64,000 bases of DNA, taken from assembly GCA_964023275.1 (NCBI GenBank), contig OZ029916.1, positions 36,953,727 to 37,017,726 on the forward strand. Direction: 5' to 3'. The notes under the pieces are model-generated. The model was not told the DNA's origin and ran no database searches. It was given only the letters and a program-made list of their open reading frames with translations. Positions 37,501 through 48,892 of this stretch are shown here, one piece after another. Within the stretch, counting starts at the first letter, position 1. Each line of letters begins with the position of its first letter. Origin of the DNA: Norana najaformis (Eukaryota > Annelida > Clitellata > Crassiclitellata > Hormogastridae). Position numbers and translations under genes: made by a program.

Positions 37501-37914
37501 TATTTATTGTTGCTCTTCAAAAAAATAGACTGGTACATGATTTCAGTGGCCTAAAAGATACAAAAGAGGCTGACAGCTATAAAAGTAACTAGCACACTGT
37601 TTAATGTAATATGAATAGCAGAACTTTTAGCCGACTACATAAACCTGCGAGTCAAACTGTTTATCTGCTTCAACAGTCCTAAGACATTGAAAAGGAGCAT
37701 CTTGAATTACCCGATGGCGTCCGTCTGACATTTGCTCCGCTTTTAGGTTTCTTCACCAGTTCTTTGCACACTCCTATCTTGAGGACCTTCACCTTAACCG
37801 GCTGCTTTACCGGATGTTTGACAGTCTTTCGAATAATGTTTGGTTCAGTTTCCCTGACATAATTTGGAGGTACATAATTATCTGATCCATCTTGCCAACT
37901 CACTATCACTTCAC
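34523..37914. other. Spacer between CFAP161 and LINE block
   Basis: I see no convincing exon, though missing 5' exons of gene X could lie here. Contents: a SINE at 35575-35705, a B-box-like GGTTTGAATCC (minus) near 37090 within a probable SINE, and otherwise AT-rich unique sequence. A basic 76-codon minus frame at 37679-37909 has no recognised motif. Confidence 0.4.
35575..35705 (+). repeat. tRNA-derived SINE
   Basis: Contains GGTAGCGTGCTGGTTCTGTA, B-box-like GGTTTGAGCC, and CTCAGATTCAGACTTACTAA at the 3' end. Same family as 16005-16140. Confidence 0.6.
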
Positions 37915-38200
37915 CCCTTGCAATCTCTGCGCAGGTCTTCCGCTCAAAATTGAAAACACCATTGCTTCGCAGATCCTAATTTATCTTCCTCCCCTTGTCT
38001 ATCTTGCAGGTCCGATTCCAAACACCACCCAACTTAGCCGTCCGACTGCCTGCCTGCCTGTCTAACTCTCGGATCTTGACCTGGTACCGAACCCACTTGC
38101 CTATCGATTTTATTTTGACTGCGCGCCGGTGAATAAGCTGGTTCCCGCAATTTAGCTTTCGTTGGGCGCTGTAGAAATCTGGAGATTACAATTACGATTG
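37915..38200 (+). mobile_element. LINE 3' tail
   Basis: Starts with CTTGCAATCTCTGCGCAGG and ends with TTCGTTGGGCGCTGTAGAAATC, the same 3' end as 17850-18320. The internal GGTGAATAAGCTGG block also matches the array units. Truncated at the 5' end. Confidence 0.65.
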
Positions 38201-38459
38201 ATCTGCTTGCGGCTTGGCTATGATTCGCCATCGGTTAATAATGCCTTGTGCGTTAGACACCGGCGCATTAGAAGTTTCTAATCATTATAATTCGAGGAGG
38301 CAGCGGAAGGCACGAAATACAGATGATGAAACCCATTCGATTACATTCTTATTATGACGTCATTCGCCGATATAAAGCAAACGATGCCACTTAAGCTAAA
38401 CCACAGATTCTTATATGTAGAGAGTATATGTGGCTAAACTTTAATTGCCTTAAAAGTTT

Positions 38460-38460
<1 letters not shown>

Positions 38461-38493
<33 letters not shown>

Positions 38494-40385
38494 TATTCTT
38501 TATTAACCAATAGCTAATCGCACATCGGTTTACAAGTATTTAAGAACACAAGAAAACTTAATATTCATACAACATCCTAACAATAAAACATTTACGCGTT
38601 AAATTGTCAGCAGGAGGAATAATACGATCATGGGTGTGGGGTCGAAGGGAATAACTGAGGGTTTTAATTGGTGGGAGTAGCTGATGTAAGACATGATTTG
38701 GTTTGTTCAAGATTGCTTTAAAGAGACGAGCATCAGCTGTGCCACAGAGTTCATCGAACGTTGGGGAGTTCCCAGGAAGATAGCGGAGACGCACAAGTCT
38801 CCGCATCAAAGCCTGGAGCCGAGCTCTAGCCTGTGCCCCAGCATAGCCCCACCACACGGGAGAGGCGTACAGCATCCTGGCCAGTGTTGTGGCTCGGACA
38901 ACGTCGTAGAGCCGAGGGCCAGTTAGGCCATGTGATACAAGAATTCGTGTGGCATATAAAGACTGACGCGCCTGACTATGAATCCGATCAATATGAGAAT
39001 CAAAATTTAACATCCTAGATAGGGTAACACCCAATATTGTCATCTCTGGTACCCTGGTTAAACCGGGAATTACATTAGGTAAAATTATCTGCTGATTTCT
39101 CATTCTTGGCCGGTGAATTATCATTTCACATGTCTTTTTATGATTAAGTTTTAAGTTACACTTATCCGCCCAAAGGGCAACATGGTCCAGTTCAGCCTGA
39201 ACCATCAAGCTATTGCAGGATGGTACAAGAAGGTAACTGTCATCAGCGTATTTAAATAACCTATTGTTGGGTGCTAAAGGCTTATAATTGGATATGGCAA
39301 CTAGGAAGTTCACTGGTCCCAGACCCGAACCCTGAACAATACTGGAATTTATGCCAACTAAGGTAGAGACACTATCATTAAATTTGGTACAGTGCTGTCG
39401 GTTGGTTAGGAAGGAAATTATCCAATTGTAAATGTGATCAGGAATAGCGAGATCAGCAAGTTTATCAGCGAGATAGGCATGTCTTATTGTATCGAAGGCC
39501 TTTGAGAAGTCAAGGGATATGAGATGAACATATTGGTTAGAAGCGAGCAGTTCAGACAGATGGTGAGTAATAGAAATAAGAGCTGCAGACGTGGAACGAG
39601 TAGGTCGGAATGCATATTGGTCAAAGAACTCATGATTGAGTGATTGTTCAGTAAGAATAGGATAGAAGAATCTTCGAACAATAAGTTTTTCAAGTAATCG
39701 AGAGAGAATTGAAGTTATAGATATTGGGCGGAAATCGCTACATGAAGTAGGGTTCGGAATCTTGGGAACAGAGGTGATGACACTATTTTTCCACTGAGGT
39801 GGGACATAGGATCTAATGACTGATTGGTTAAGAAGAAAAGTGAGGGGTTTAGCCAGGATGGGTGCAGTGTTTTTCAGAAACCACATTGGTATCTCATCAA
39901 GTCCTGTGGCTGTGTGCCCAGCCGAATCAAGCAGTTTAAAAGTTATAAATTCATCAAAGACATCATGGGTCCTAACTAGCGTTGTGGATTTAAGCGGGGG
40001 AGAGGCATATTGTAGATCAATCGACATGTCCCTATAATACTGATTCAAGGACTCGGCGGTGATGCCACAATCAGAGTACGGGATATTCTTAGTTTTCATT
40101 AACTTAATTTTAATTTCGGTGGTCGGCGTGTTTGCAATGAAACGGGCAGGGTCGCCTATATCGGGTCCTCCCGAAGAGGATGAGAGTTCAGATGGAAGGA
40201 AATCCGAACACATCCGTCCCCATGAGAAATGGCGCATACCTCCGTGCGTGTGTTTTTCCGCCTTGTGGTGATCTTTATTAATTTTTATCCGTAAAACGTC
40301 TAAAACTGGATTACTCGCTTTACTAATCAAACTTTGTTGAAGGAAGATCTTCTGGTTTGGATTAATCTCATTACATTACTCATCG
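38461..40385 (-). mobile_element. 5'-truncated LINE with intact reverse transcriptase
   Basis: A non-LTR retrotransposon on the minus strand: RT and thumb coding sequence, a short 3' UTR, and an AAGT-type microsatellite tail (38461-38489). The open frame continues upstream of its first ATG to about 40378, where the copy is truncated, so the endonuclease domain is missing. Its 3' end has a second copy at 44583-44776. It abuts the plus-strand LINE at 40390. Confidence 0.85.
38558..40330 (-). CDS. LINE reverse transcriptase, 590 aa, uninterrupted
   Basis: The reading frame is open for 590 codons. RT motifs in order: DFRPISITSILSRLLEKLI (about residues 199-217), LDFSKAFD with the first catalytic aspartate (273-280), GSGLGP (334-339; most relatives have PQGS-LGP), YADD with the catalytic pair (361-364), LKLNHKKTCEM (about 393-403) and ILGVTL. 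The C-terminal third resembles the usual LINE thumb/connection region. No endonuclease domain is present because the copy is 5'-truncated. The lack of stops points to a recent insertion. It belongs broadly with the CR1/L2/Jockey-like LINEs; the exact clade is unsure. Confidence 0.85.
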   Translation of the reverse strand: MISKASNPVLDVLRIKINKDHHKAEKHTHGGMRHFSWGRMCSDFLPSELSSSSGGPDIGDPARFIANTPTTEIKIKLMKTKNIPYSDCGITAESLNQYYRDMSIDLQYASPPLKSTTLVRTHDVFDEFITFKLLDSAGHTATGLDEIPMWFLKNTAPILAKPLTFLLNQSVIRSYVPPQWKNSVITSVPKIPNPTSCSDFRPISITSILSRLLEKLIVRRFFYPILTEQSLNHEFFDQYAFRPTRSTSAALISITHHLSELLASNQYVHLISLDFSKAFDTIRHAYLADKLADLAIPDHIYNWIISFLTNRQHCTKFNDSVSTLVGINSSIVQGSGLGPVNFLVAISNYKPLAPNNRLFKYADDSYLLVPSCNSLMVQAELDHVALWADKCNLKLNHKKTCEMIIHRPRMRNQQIILPNVIPGLTRVPEMTILGVTLSRMLNFDSHIDRIHSQARQSLYATRILVSHGLTGPRLYDVVRATTLARMLYASPVWWGYAGAQARARLQALMRRLVRLRYLPGNSPTFDELCGTADARLFKAILNKPNHVLHQLLPPIKTLSYSLRPHTHDRIIPPADNLTRKCFIVRMLYEY

Positions 40386-40389
40386 TCAA

Positions 40390-43300
40390 ATCATAATTTA
40401 TGATTTTCAGTTTCTTTGCCGTGACTCATATTATCGTCCCTGACGCTCATCGATCATTTTCAAATAATCTACTGTTAACGTTATGTCGCCTTTTGAATAC
40501 TCCCTCGCCGATTTATTCCGCCTCGACTCCTCCTCAACGCCACCAACTCGATCAGTCAGGAAAAGACTATTTCGTCTTAACATCTGGAATCTAGATCACC
40601 CCAGAGCCATCACTATACGAATTACGGATCATAAAGTCAAGACCAAACCCATACTGGCAACTATGCCTTCACCAATACGTGAACTCAGTCAGATAAAACT
40701 CACCTCTACAAACAACAGGACATCGACTTCCTGTACGATCGGCTCATGGTACGCCTGCTCGCTAAATAATAAATGTGCTTTAATAGAGAATCACATATCC
40801 TCCTCTGACCTTGACATCTTTGCTGTCGTTGAATCTTCTCACGAGGCCACAAATTCCCCGTCACTCATTGCCTGTACACCACAAGACTACAGTTATCTTG
40901 ACAAAGCAAGAAAAACTTCACCTGAAGAAATTACTTCTGCTCAGCGAGGCCCGAGAGGTGGTGGAATATGCATCTTCCACAAAAACCATTTCAGAGTCTC
41001 CATGAAAGATACCGGACTTTTCACTACCTTCGAACATCTATCGGCCTACTTCACCTTAAAGGACATTCACCTGCTCCTTACCGTAATCTATCGTCCTGGA
41101 TCGTCAACTATCAACTCAACATTTTTTAAAATGAAATTTTAAGTCTAATCGCCACCTTATCAACTTATAACTGCCATATCCTAATACTTGGAGACTTAAA
41201 CATTCACTTCGATCTCTCTCAAAACTCGAACACGAAGCGTATGAACCGCATTCTATCTACCTATAACTTCTCTCAACTCCTGTCCGCTCCCACCCATAAA
41301 CTTGGTCATACCCTCGACATAATTATTACACGTTCAACCTCGATGATTGGAAATATCGCGCTGTCCCCTCCATGTTACTCGGATCACTCCGTCATTCAAT
41401 TTTCCTTCTTCATCACTCCTCCAGCCAGAATTTATCATAAAGTTGAAAGAAGATCCTATAAGAATCTCGACATTTCCGCTTTACAGAATGACCTACAAGA
41501 GTCTGACCTGTGAAAACTCTCCACCCTCCCCTCTCCACCAATGTCTACAGATTCTCTCTTTGCACTCTGCGACAGTACAATGGAGGAACTCCTCAACATC
41601 CATGCTCCTCTTCGTCTTATTACTATTCGTCACAAAGCCGACTGTCCCTGGTCTGACACTGACTGTGCTATCTCTAAACTGAGAACTCGGAAATTGGAAA
41701 GAAAATATAAACGTCTACCTACGGATTTACTCGCAAAAGCCCTATTGAAGACACGAGCACATTCACAAAGGAAACTTTTCCAACTAAAACGTTCAACCTA
41801 TCTTCACCGCTACATCACTGAATCAGAAAACGACGGTAAAGCTCTCTGGAAATCACTAAACTCCATTCTATCCCCCCTTCCGAACCTTGATTGTCCACTC
41901 TCACCTGATGAACTCTGAGACCACTTTTCAGCTAAGACTGCGGCTATCCAAAACTCCACTATGAACGCTCCTCCACCTGATTTAAATTCCTGTTACCTTA
42001 ACCCTCCTGGTTTCTCTACTTTTCATGAGATCACCATCTCTGACATTGATGGCCTCCTCACTGACTCCTCTACTAAGCACTGTGAGCTTGACTCCTCTCC
42101 TACCTGGTTGATCAAATCCATCAAACATACTCTTGCCCCAATTCTAGTCCTACTTATAAACCGTTCGCTTTCCACTGCTACTCTCCCCTCTTCTCATAAA
42201 CAAGCAATCATCCGTCCTCGCGTCAAAAAACCTGGTCTAGACCTCTCTGACCCGTCTAGCTATCGTCCTATATCCAACCTTACTTTCCTCTCGAAACTTG
42301 TCGAGCGTGCCGCCCACCGACAACTCTCACACTATATGTTGAATCTAACTTACTACTTCCTCCTATCCAGTCCGGTTTCCGTCGCCTTCACTCCACTGAA
42401 AGTGCTGTTCTTAAAGTCTATAACGATATCACCTTAGCACTGGACGCTGGCCTCATCTCTGCCTTGTTATTGCTCGACTTCAGCTCTGCACTTGACTGTG
42501 TTGACCATCAAATCCAACTCCAAATACTTGAGAAGCAATTTGGAATAACGTCCTCAGCACTCCTCTGGATAGCAAATTTTCTCGCAGATCGTACCTTCTG
42601 TGTGCGCATTGGCGCTAACACCTCGAAACGTTTCTATATTCTCTTTGGTGTCCCTCAGGGTTCTATACTTGGTCCTCTTCTCTTTATTCTTTACACCTCT
42701 ATGGTATCTTCTATCGCTCTCAAACATGGCATCTCTATTCACCTCTATGCCGACGACACCCAACTTTATATTAAACTATCTGTCCATGACATAGGCAATG
42801 CTAAACATCGTCTTTTTTCCTGTTTCTCTGAAATCCAAGATTGGTGTGCTTCCATGCACCTGAAACTTGCCTCAAAGACGGAACTCATTTGGTTCATTCG
42901 TCGCCCTTCCGGCGCCTCTGATCCTCAAGACCTTACACTCAACCTTTCAAACGATTGCTGTATCACTCCATCTCAAGTTGTCCGCGATCTTGGTGTCCTG
43001 ATAGACTCCTCCCTTTCCCTTAAAAATCACATCTCTATAACCAAATCTTGTTTCTTTCATCTCAGACGCATTCGCCAGGTCAAGAAAAGCCTAAACGAAA
43101 AATCTCTCCATATTCTAATACAAGCTCTTGTCATTTCGCGTGTAGACTACTTTAACTCAGTTCTATATGGCTCCATGCCTCCACTCTTCATCCACTTACT
43201 TCCATTCTTCATTCTGCTGCAAAGCTTTTTAAGAATCTCTCCCCACGTGATCATATCACGCCGACTCTACGTGAACTCCACTGGCTTCCTATACCAGCCC

Positions 43301-43675
43301 GCATTATTTTCACGATCTGTCTTTTAATGTACCGCATATCTACCCACTCCTCCCCATCCTACTTGACATCTCTCGTCACCCCGTGCTCCTCCCTTCAATC
43401 TAGACGAGGACTGCGTTCATCAACATCCGGCTCTTTTGCTATCACCCGCTCAACCAGGAAGTTTGGAAACCGCGCGTTCGCTCTCGCCGGACCAACAGAA
43501 TGGAATAAGCTACCAATCGCCATCCGAACTTCACCTACGATAGTCGCATTTAAAGCTGCACTTAAAACTCATTTATTTAGACTTTATTACGATTAACTTA
43601 GTTTATGTTACGCGCTTTCGTGCAAGACTAGTTTTGTTTAAGCGCGCTATAAATGTTAGCTTACTTACTTACCTA
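40390..43675 (+). mobile_element. Near full-length L2/CR1-type LINE, inactivated
   Basis: The endonuclease part comes first (IGSWYACSLNNKCALI, DLDIFAVVESS, GGGICIF, THKLGHTLDIII, YSDHSVIQF), then the RT: SYRPISNLTFLSKLVER, LLDFSSALDCVDH (usual form has AFD), GVPQGSILGPLLF, YADDTQLY, and the C-terminal FALAGPTEWNKLP. The frame is broken near 41142-41240, 41513, 41918, 42437 and 43327, so it is dead. The 3' end is AAGCGCGCTATAAATG followed by a CTTA-type tail at about 43660-43675. It is divergently oriented to the LINE at 38461-40385. Confidence 0.9.
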
Positions 43676-43843
43676 CATTCAGTAGGTTAAGCGGCATCAG
43701 CAATTATCGGTAGACTTTCTATTAATTTGAATTAAACATAAATAAAAAATTCTAGAAATAAACTAGATCGAATGGGCTAACTGAATTTAATATATGATTC
43801 TGGTCATTTAAATTATTGTTTTTTAATATTCCTCTCTAACCAG

Positions 43844-46296
43844 GCACGGCAGAATTCTACACCCACTGCCGTCCGAACATTTACAGGCGAGATCTTCTGT
43901 CGGAGACAGGCGGAATGTGACGCCTATAAACAGCTGGCTTCTATGCTGAGGGAATGTCCGCAACCTGTTTGCACACCAACTGCCTCGAAATACGCCGAGA
44001 AACAGGTTGTGTTGTCAGCCTGGAAATTTGTGATAACAAAATGCAGCCTATCTGTTATGCTTAAACAGTCGACCCTTCTCTACACTCTGCACTTTGCTTA
44101 CGCCTTGTATGGACCAGTATTGTACTTTATCAACCAACGGTTTGACTCTTAATGGGCCTTACACCAGAAACAGCGTTGAGCTCAGTGGTTGTGCTGATGC
44201 ATTGGAATTCAGTTGCCAGTACTTTGCATTCTGTCACTTCTTTAACATCATTTACATCTAAACTGAAGACTTATCATTTTCAACTTGCTAAGTGAACATA
44301 GCCTGATTTTTAATTCTCTTACCCATCAGATATTGACCATGTTTTTTTCAGTGGATTATACTTTTTATCAGTCTCACTGTATGTTTATGCATCAGAACTT
44401 TTAGATCTGATTCGATTTGGTATGTTTGTCATAGGACTCTGACACTGGCTCATTCTATTCTGATGAATGGGAAACGGATGACTGTCATAAAATCATCTCG
44501 GTGAGTAAAAATTAAAGTCTGTTCAGAAGAACAAACTGCTGACTTGTTTTATTGTTGTTTTCAAAATTAATTCTGCAGTAAGAAGTAAGTAAGTATATTC
44601 TTTATTATCCAATAGTTAATCACACATCGGTTTACAAGTATTCAAGACAACAAGAAAAACTTAATATGCATACAACATCCTAATAATAAAACATTTACAC
44701 GTTAAATTATTAGCGGGAGGAATAATACAATAACGATTGTGGGGCCGTAGGAATAACTGAGGGTTTTATCTGGTGGTAGAAAATCTGCATCTCATTGAGT
44801 GGTTTATGCATGACTTTCCTATTTTGCAACTTATGGAGTGGCTGATTTATTTTTGCATCTTCTGCTCATTTGTAAAAGTCTTGCTCATTACTTCAGCATC
44901 TGTTCATTTGTTAAAATATTGGCTCTTTATTTAATTAATTGCTCAATTGCATATGAAAAATAGAACTGGGAAAGTCCACTAAGGCGATACTATTATCCAA
45001 ACCATGCCACAAGTCTACAACTTTTTTTAGTAAAGACTGACACAATCCTACCAGTATACACTTTAGCCGTAAATATATTACAAAATCTTGTGTAACACAG
45101 TTGGGAACTTGGGTCCCAAATTCAATCTGCTTTAGAAAAAGACCTGGATGCATGATAATCTTGTGATTAGTGTAATGTAGTGTAATCAAAAATTTATAAA
45201 GCGCCACTTCAAGGTAAACTCCTGAGAGGCGCTCCCGGCCCTACAACCCAGAAGAACTGGGGAATAAGGTCTTCAAGCGCTTGCAGAAAAGAGGGGGAGG
45301 TAGACTAAGAAGTTCCTGGCTTAGGTCATTAGGAAGCCCATTCCAAAAAGCGGGACCTACCACAGCAAAACTTCTGCGCTGGGCCATAGCTGTTCGAACC
45401 GATGGGGCAAGCAAGTCACCCAGTACCGCCGAACGAAGTAGTCTACGGCCCGGAATGGAGGAGGCTAAAACACAGAGCTCCCTAAGATAAAATGGGACGC
45501 AACCTAAGAGGCAATTACGTACAAGAACCAGGATTTTAAATTTTATACGCTCCTGGATAGGCAGCCAGTGAAGCTCCTCTGAAATGTAAGCAGAGATGTG
45601 GGCAAACTTAGTGATACCTCCGATCAGACGAGCAGCCGCGTGCCAGATTGTAGTTGCGAGATGCAGGAGAGACCTTAATTGACCTTGGATTACTTAGTCG
45701 AATTATGTTACCTACTCTAATAGACGGTGATTCTCTTTGGCTGAAGAGAGAACAGGTCATGCAGTTCAGTTTCTACTTTCCTTTTTCATATCAGTGCTTT
45801 TAGAAGTATGTAATTACGTTCTCTTCTTTTCTGTCAATCTGTAAATTATTGATTGCAGGCTAACAAAATCTTGGTAAAGAAAGTTCAGCCTTTAACCTGC
45901 ATTGCTGGAATAGTAACCTGCCAGAGTGAAACTCCGACTCATCAGTTTATAGGATTAGCACAACAAGTGGACGGTATCGTACAATCCATTCAGAGGCGCT
46001 ACCTTCACTTTGCGAAGGAGTACAAAAAGGAAATAAAAGTAGCGTCAGACAAAGTCACACCCCTCGAGGTATTCTGGTGCCGGGAAAGATACAAGAATAC
46101 CACAGTGCTCCCAGATGTTCAGTCTCGATACAAGGCCATTCTGGAGCTCAGAAAGGTCACCACCGAATCACACGAGTACAAGAGAGTCGTAGAGTTGTGG
46201 AAGAGCAAGTCAGAAGGCACCATCAACTTCTACCGCGCAGAAGCCGAGGAAGTGAATGAAACCCTTGAAGAACTAAGACTGCAGAACTGCCTCTGA
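43844..46296 (+). CDS. Unrecognised gene X, last three coding exons (5' part not found)
   Basis: Three phase-0 exons in a row: 43844-44005 (54 codons; RTFTGEIFCRRQAECDAY, ECPQPVC), 44435-44500 (22 codons; acidic, DSDTGSFYSDEWETDD) and 45859-46296 (145 codons plus TGA). Acceptors (ACCAG, CATAG, TTGCAG) and donors (GTTGTG, GTGAGT) are acceptable; the middle donor is strong. The terminal exon is lysine/glutamate-rich and probably helical: THQFIGLAQQVDGIVQSIQR, EVFWCRERYKNTT, ILELRKVTTESHEYKRVVEL, ending LRLQNCL. I do not recognise the family. No 5' exons could be placed; two LINEs lie upstream. LINE fragments at 44583-44776 and 45180-45668 occupy the intron before the last exon, which is the first of ten tandem copies. 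Confidence 0.6.
44583..44776 (-). mobile_element. Second copy of the 38.5-kb LINE 3' end
   Basis: The sequence from GTAAGTAAGTATATTC through GGTTTACAAGTATT to AACTGAGGGTTTTA matches 38480-38665 closely. It is a strongly 5'-truncated copy of the LINE at 38461-40385, in the same orientation, in an intron of gene X. Confidence 0.85.
45180..45668 (-). mobile_element. LINE C-terminal coding remnant and 3' tail
   Basis: The minus strand reads RRSFAVVGPAFWNGLPNDL, the C-terminal signature of L2/CR1-type ORF2, then a tail with GAAGTGGCGCTTTATAAATT and TACACTACATTACAC. It ends exactly where the tandem array begins, in the intron before the terminal exon of gene X. Confidence 0.75.
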
Positions 46297-47379
46297 CTGT
46301 CAAGCCATCACGAACTACAACAGCAAAAATTCTCATACTGTTGTCTCTGAGCCGCTCTTGAACTGTAGGCCTACTTTGTTTGAGCTCTGGGCATCAGGCA
46401 TTCTTTCAACATGACTGCCGGAGTCTTCGTTTTATGAATTCATTTATCAGAACTGTTTTTATATCCACAGAATGTCTTATTTTTTCTTCATTTTGAATTC
46501 TTTGTAGTCTTGACATTACTGCAATTTTACTTACCCAACCCATTCTACTGTAAGGATTCTTTTCACATTTATACTGAAAGATGCATTGTATCATCATTGT
46601 GTCATCAGTATCAACATTTTTACTGATGTTTTTACAAAATCTTTTTCCAAAACGCTTGTGACTTTCATCAAATTCTCTTTGTATATATTTGTCACTGCTG
46701 CCATCACAAGATGTTTGTCTTCTACATTAGATGAATTAGTCTACCTGCTGAATAGTTTCTCCTTGGATGTTCGTAATTGTAATCGTAAACTCGACAGTAC
46801 TACAGCGCCCAATGAAAGTTAAGTCGCAGTAACCAGCTTATTCACAGGCATCCAGTAAAAAATGTTGATACCGACTGGCGTCCCTCTGACCTTTTTGATA
46901 GCACACAACTGATAGTTTCTGACTCAGACCATTCCAGTGTGCTGGACTTAAGCAAGAGATCATGGTTCAAATACCACAAGGGCAGAAAGATGTTGTCATT
47001 GGGCAGATCATTTAGCGAGGGAGAGACCTACCCACCCATCCTGATCTGAGAAAGAGGCTAAGAAAATTGAAGTCACTAAAACTTTATACCCATTGCTGCC
47101 TTTGACAGTGTACAGTAATCTATTTGTAATAAATAAATTGCCTTACCTTTCTTTAGATCACTATACTATGAAAAATATCCTTATAGCGCCTGACCTTAAT
47201 TGACCTTGGATTACTTAGTCGAATTATGTTACCTACTCTAATTGACGGTGATTCTCTTTGGCTGAAGAGAGAACAGGTCATGCAGTTCAGTTTCTACTTT
47301 CCTTTTTCATATCAGTGCTTTTAGAAGTATGTAATTACGTTCTCTTCTTTTCTGTCAATCTGTAAATTATTGATTGCAG

Positions 47380-47817
47380 GCTAACAAAGTCTTGGTAAAG
47401 AAAGTTCAGCCTTTAACCTGCATTGCTGGAATAGTAACCTGCCAGAGTGAAACTCCGACTCATCAGTTTATAGGATCAGCACAACAAGTGAACGGTATCG
47501 TCCAATCCATTCAGAGGCGCTACCTTCACTTTGGGAAGGAGTACAAAAAGGAAATAAAAGTAGCGTCAGACAAAGTCACACCCCTCGAGGTATTCTGGTG
47601 CCGGGAAAGATACAAGAATACCACAGTGCTCCCAGATGGTCAGTCTCGATACAAGGCCATTCTGGAGCTCAGAAAGGTCACCACCGAATCACACGAGTAC
47701 AAGAGAGTCGTAGAGTTGTGGAAGAGCAAGTCGGAAGGCACCATCAACTTCTACCGCGCAGAAGCCGAGGAAGTGAATGAAACCCTTGAAGAACTAAGAC
47801 TGCAGAACTGCCTCTGA
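47380..47817 (+). CDS. Terminal exon copy 2 of gene X
   Basis: A 145-codon frame from TTGCAG acceptor to TGA with no ATG at its start. Compared with copy 1: NKVL for NKIL, S for L before AQQ, VNG for VDG, HFGKEY for HFAKEY, PDG for PDV. Copies 3 and 5 encode the same protein. Confidence 0.7.
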   Translation, partial: ANKVLVKKVQPLTCIAGIVTCQSETPTHQFIGSAQQVNGIVQSIQRRYLHFGKEYKKEIKVASDKVTPLEVFWCRERYKNTTVLPDGQSRYKAILELRKVTTESHEYKRVVELWKSKSEGTINFYRAEAEEVNETLEELRLQNCL

Positions 47818-48892
47818 CTGTCAAGCCATCACGAACTACAACAGCAAAAATTCTCATACTGTTGTCTCTGAGCCGCTCTTGAACTGTAGGCCTACTTTGT
47901 TTGAGCTCTGGGCATCAGGCATTCTTTCAACATGACTGCCGGAGTCTTCGTTTTATGAATTCATTTATCAGAACTGTTTTTATATCCACAGAATGTCTTA
48001 CTTTTTCTTCATTTTGAATTCTTTGTAGTCTTGACATTACTGCAATTTTACTTACCCAACCCATTCTACTGTAAGGATTCTTTTCACATTTATACTGAAA
48101 GATGCATTGTATCATCATTGTGTCATCAGTATCAACATTTTTACTGATGTTTTTACAAAATCTTTTTCCAAAACGCTTGTGACTTTCATCAAATTCTCTT
48201 TGTATATATTTGTCACTGCTGCCATCACAAGATGTTAGTCTTCTACATTAGATGAATTAGTCTACCTGCTGAATAGTTTCTCCTTGGATGTTCGTAATTG
48301 TAATCGTAAACTCGACAGCGCCCAATGAAAGTTAAGTCGCAGTAACCAGCTTATTCACAGGCACCCAGTAAAAAATGTTGATACCGACTGGCGTCCCTCT
48401 GACCATTTTGATAGCACACAACTGATAGTTTCTGACTCAGACCATTCCAGTGTGCTGGACTTAAGCAAGAGATCATGGTTCAAATACCACAAGGGCAGAA
48501 AGATGTTGTCATTGGGCAGATCATTTAGCGAGGGAGAGACCTACCCACCCATCCTGATCTGAGAAAGAGGCTAAGAAAATTGAAGTCACTAAAACTTTAT
48601 ACCCATTGCTGCCTTTGACAGTGTACAGTAATCTATTTGTAATAAATAAATTGCCTTACCTTTCTTTAGATCACTATACTATGAAAAATATCCTTATAGC
48701 GCCTGACCTTAATTGACCTTGGATTACTTAGTCGAATTATGTTACCTACTCTAATTGACGGTGATTCTCTTTGGCTGAAGAGAGAACAGGTCATGCAGTT
48801 CAGTTTCTACTTTCCTTTTTCATATCAGTGCTTTTAGAAGTATGTAATTACGTTCTCTTCTTTTCTGTCAATCTGTAAATTATTGATTGCAG

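Noticed and set aside
37679..37909. Basic 76-codon minus-strand frame as a gene
   Set aside because: No recognised motif and no splice partners; low support.
45853..46296. The repeated 147-codon open frames as ten stand-alone genes
   Set aside because: They begin at TTG, which is part of the TTGCAG splice acceptor, with no ATG; two upstream exons join in phase. They are terminal exon copies.
43844..46296. These exons as the 3' part of CFAP161
   Set aside because: CFAP161 has its own complete C-terminus (DSHKAETDTNHWM) and stop at 34522, and the phases do not fit: CFAP161 exon 6 ends in phase 2 while 43844 needs phase 0.
46406..46597. Recurrent minus-strand 63-codon frame in each array unit
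   Set aside because: It lies in the 3' UTR on the opposite strand, has no splice or motif support, and recurs only because the unit is repeated.
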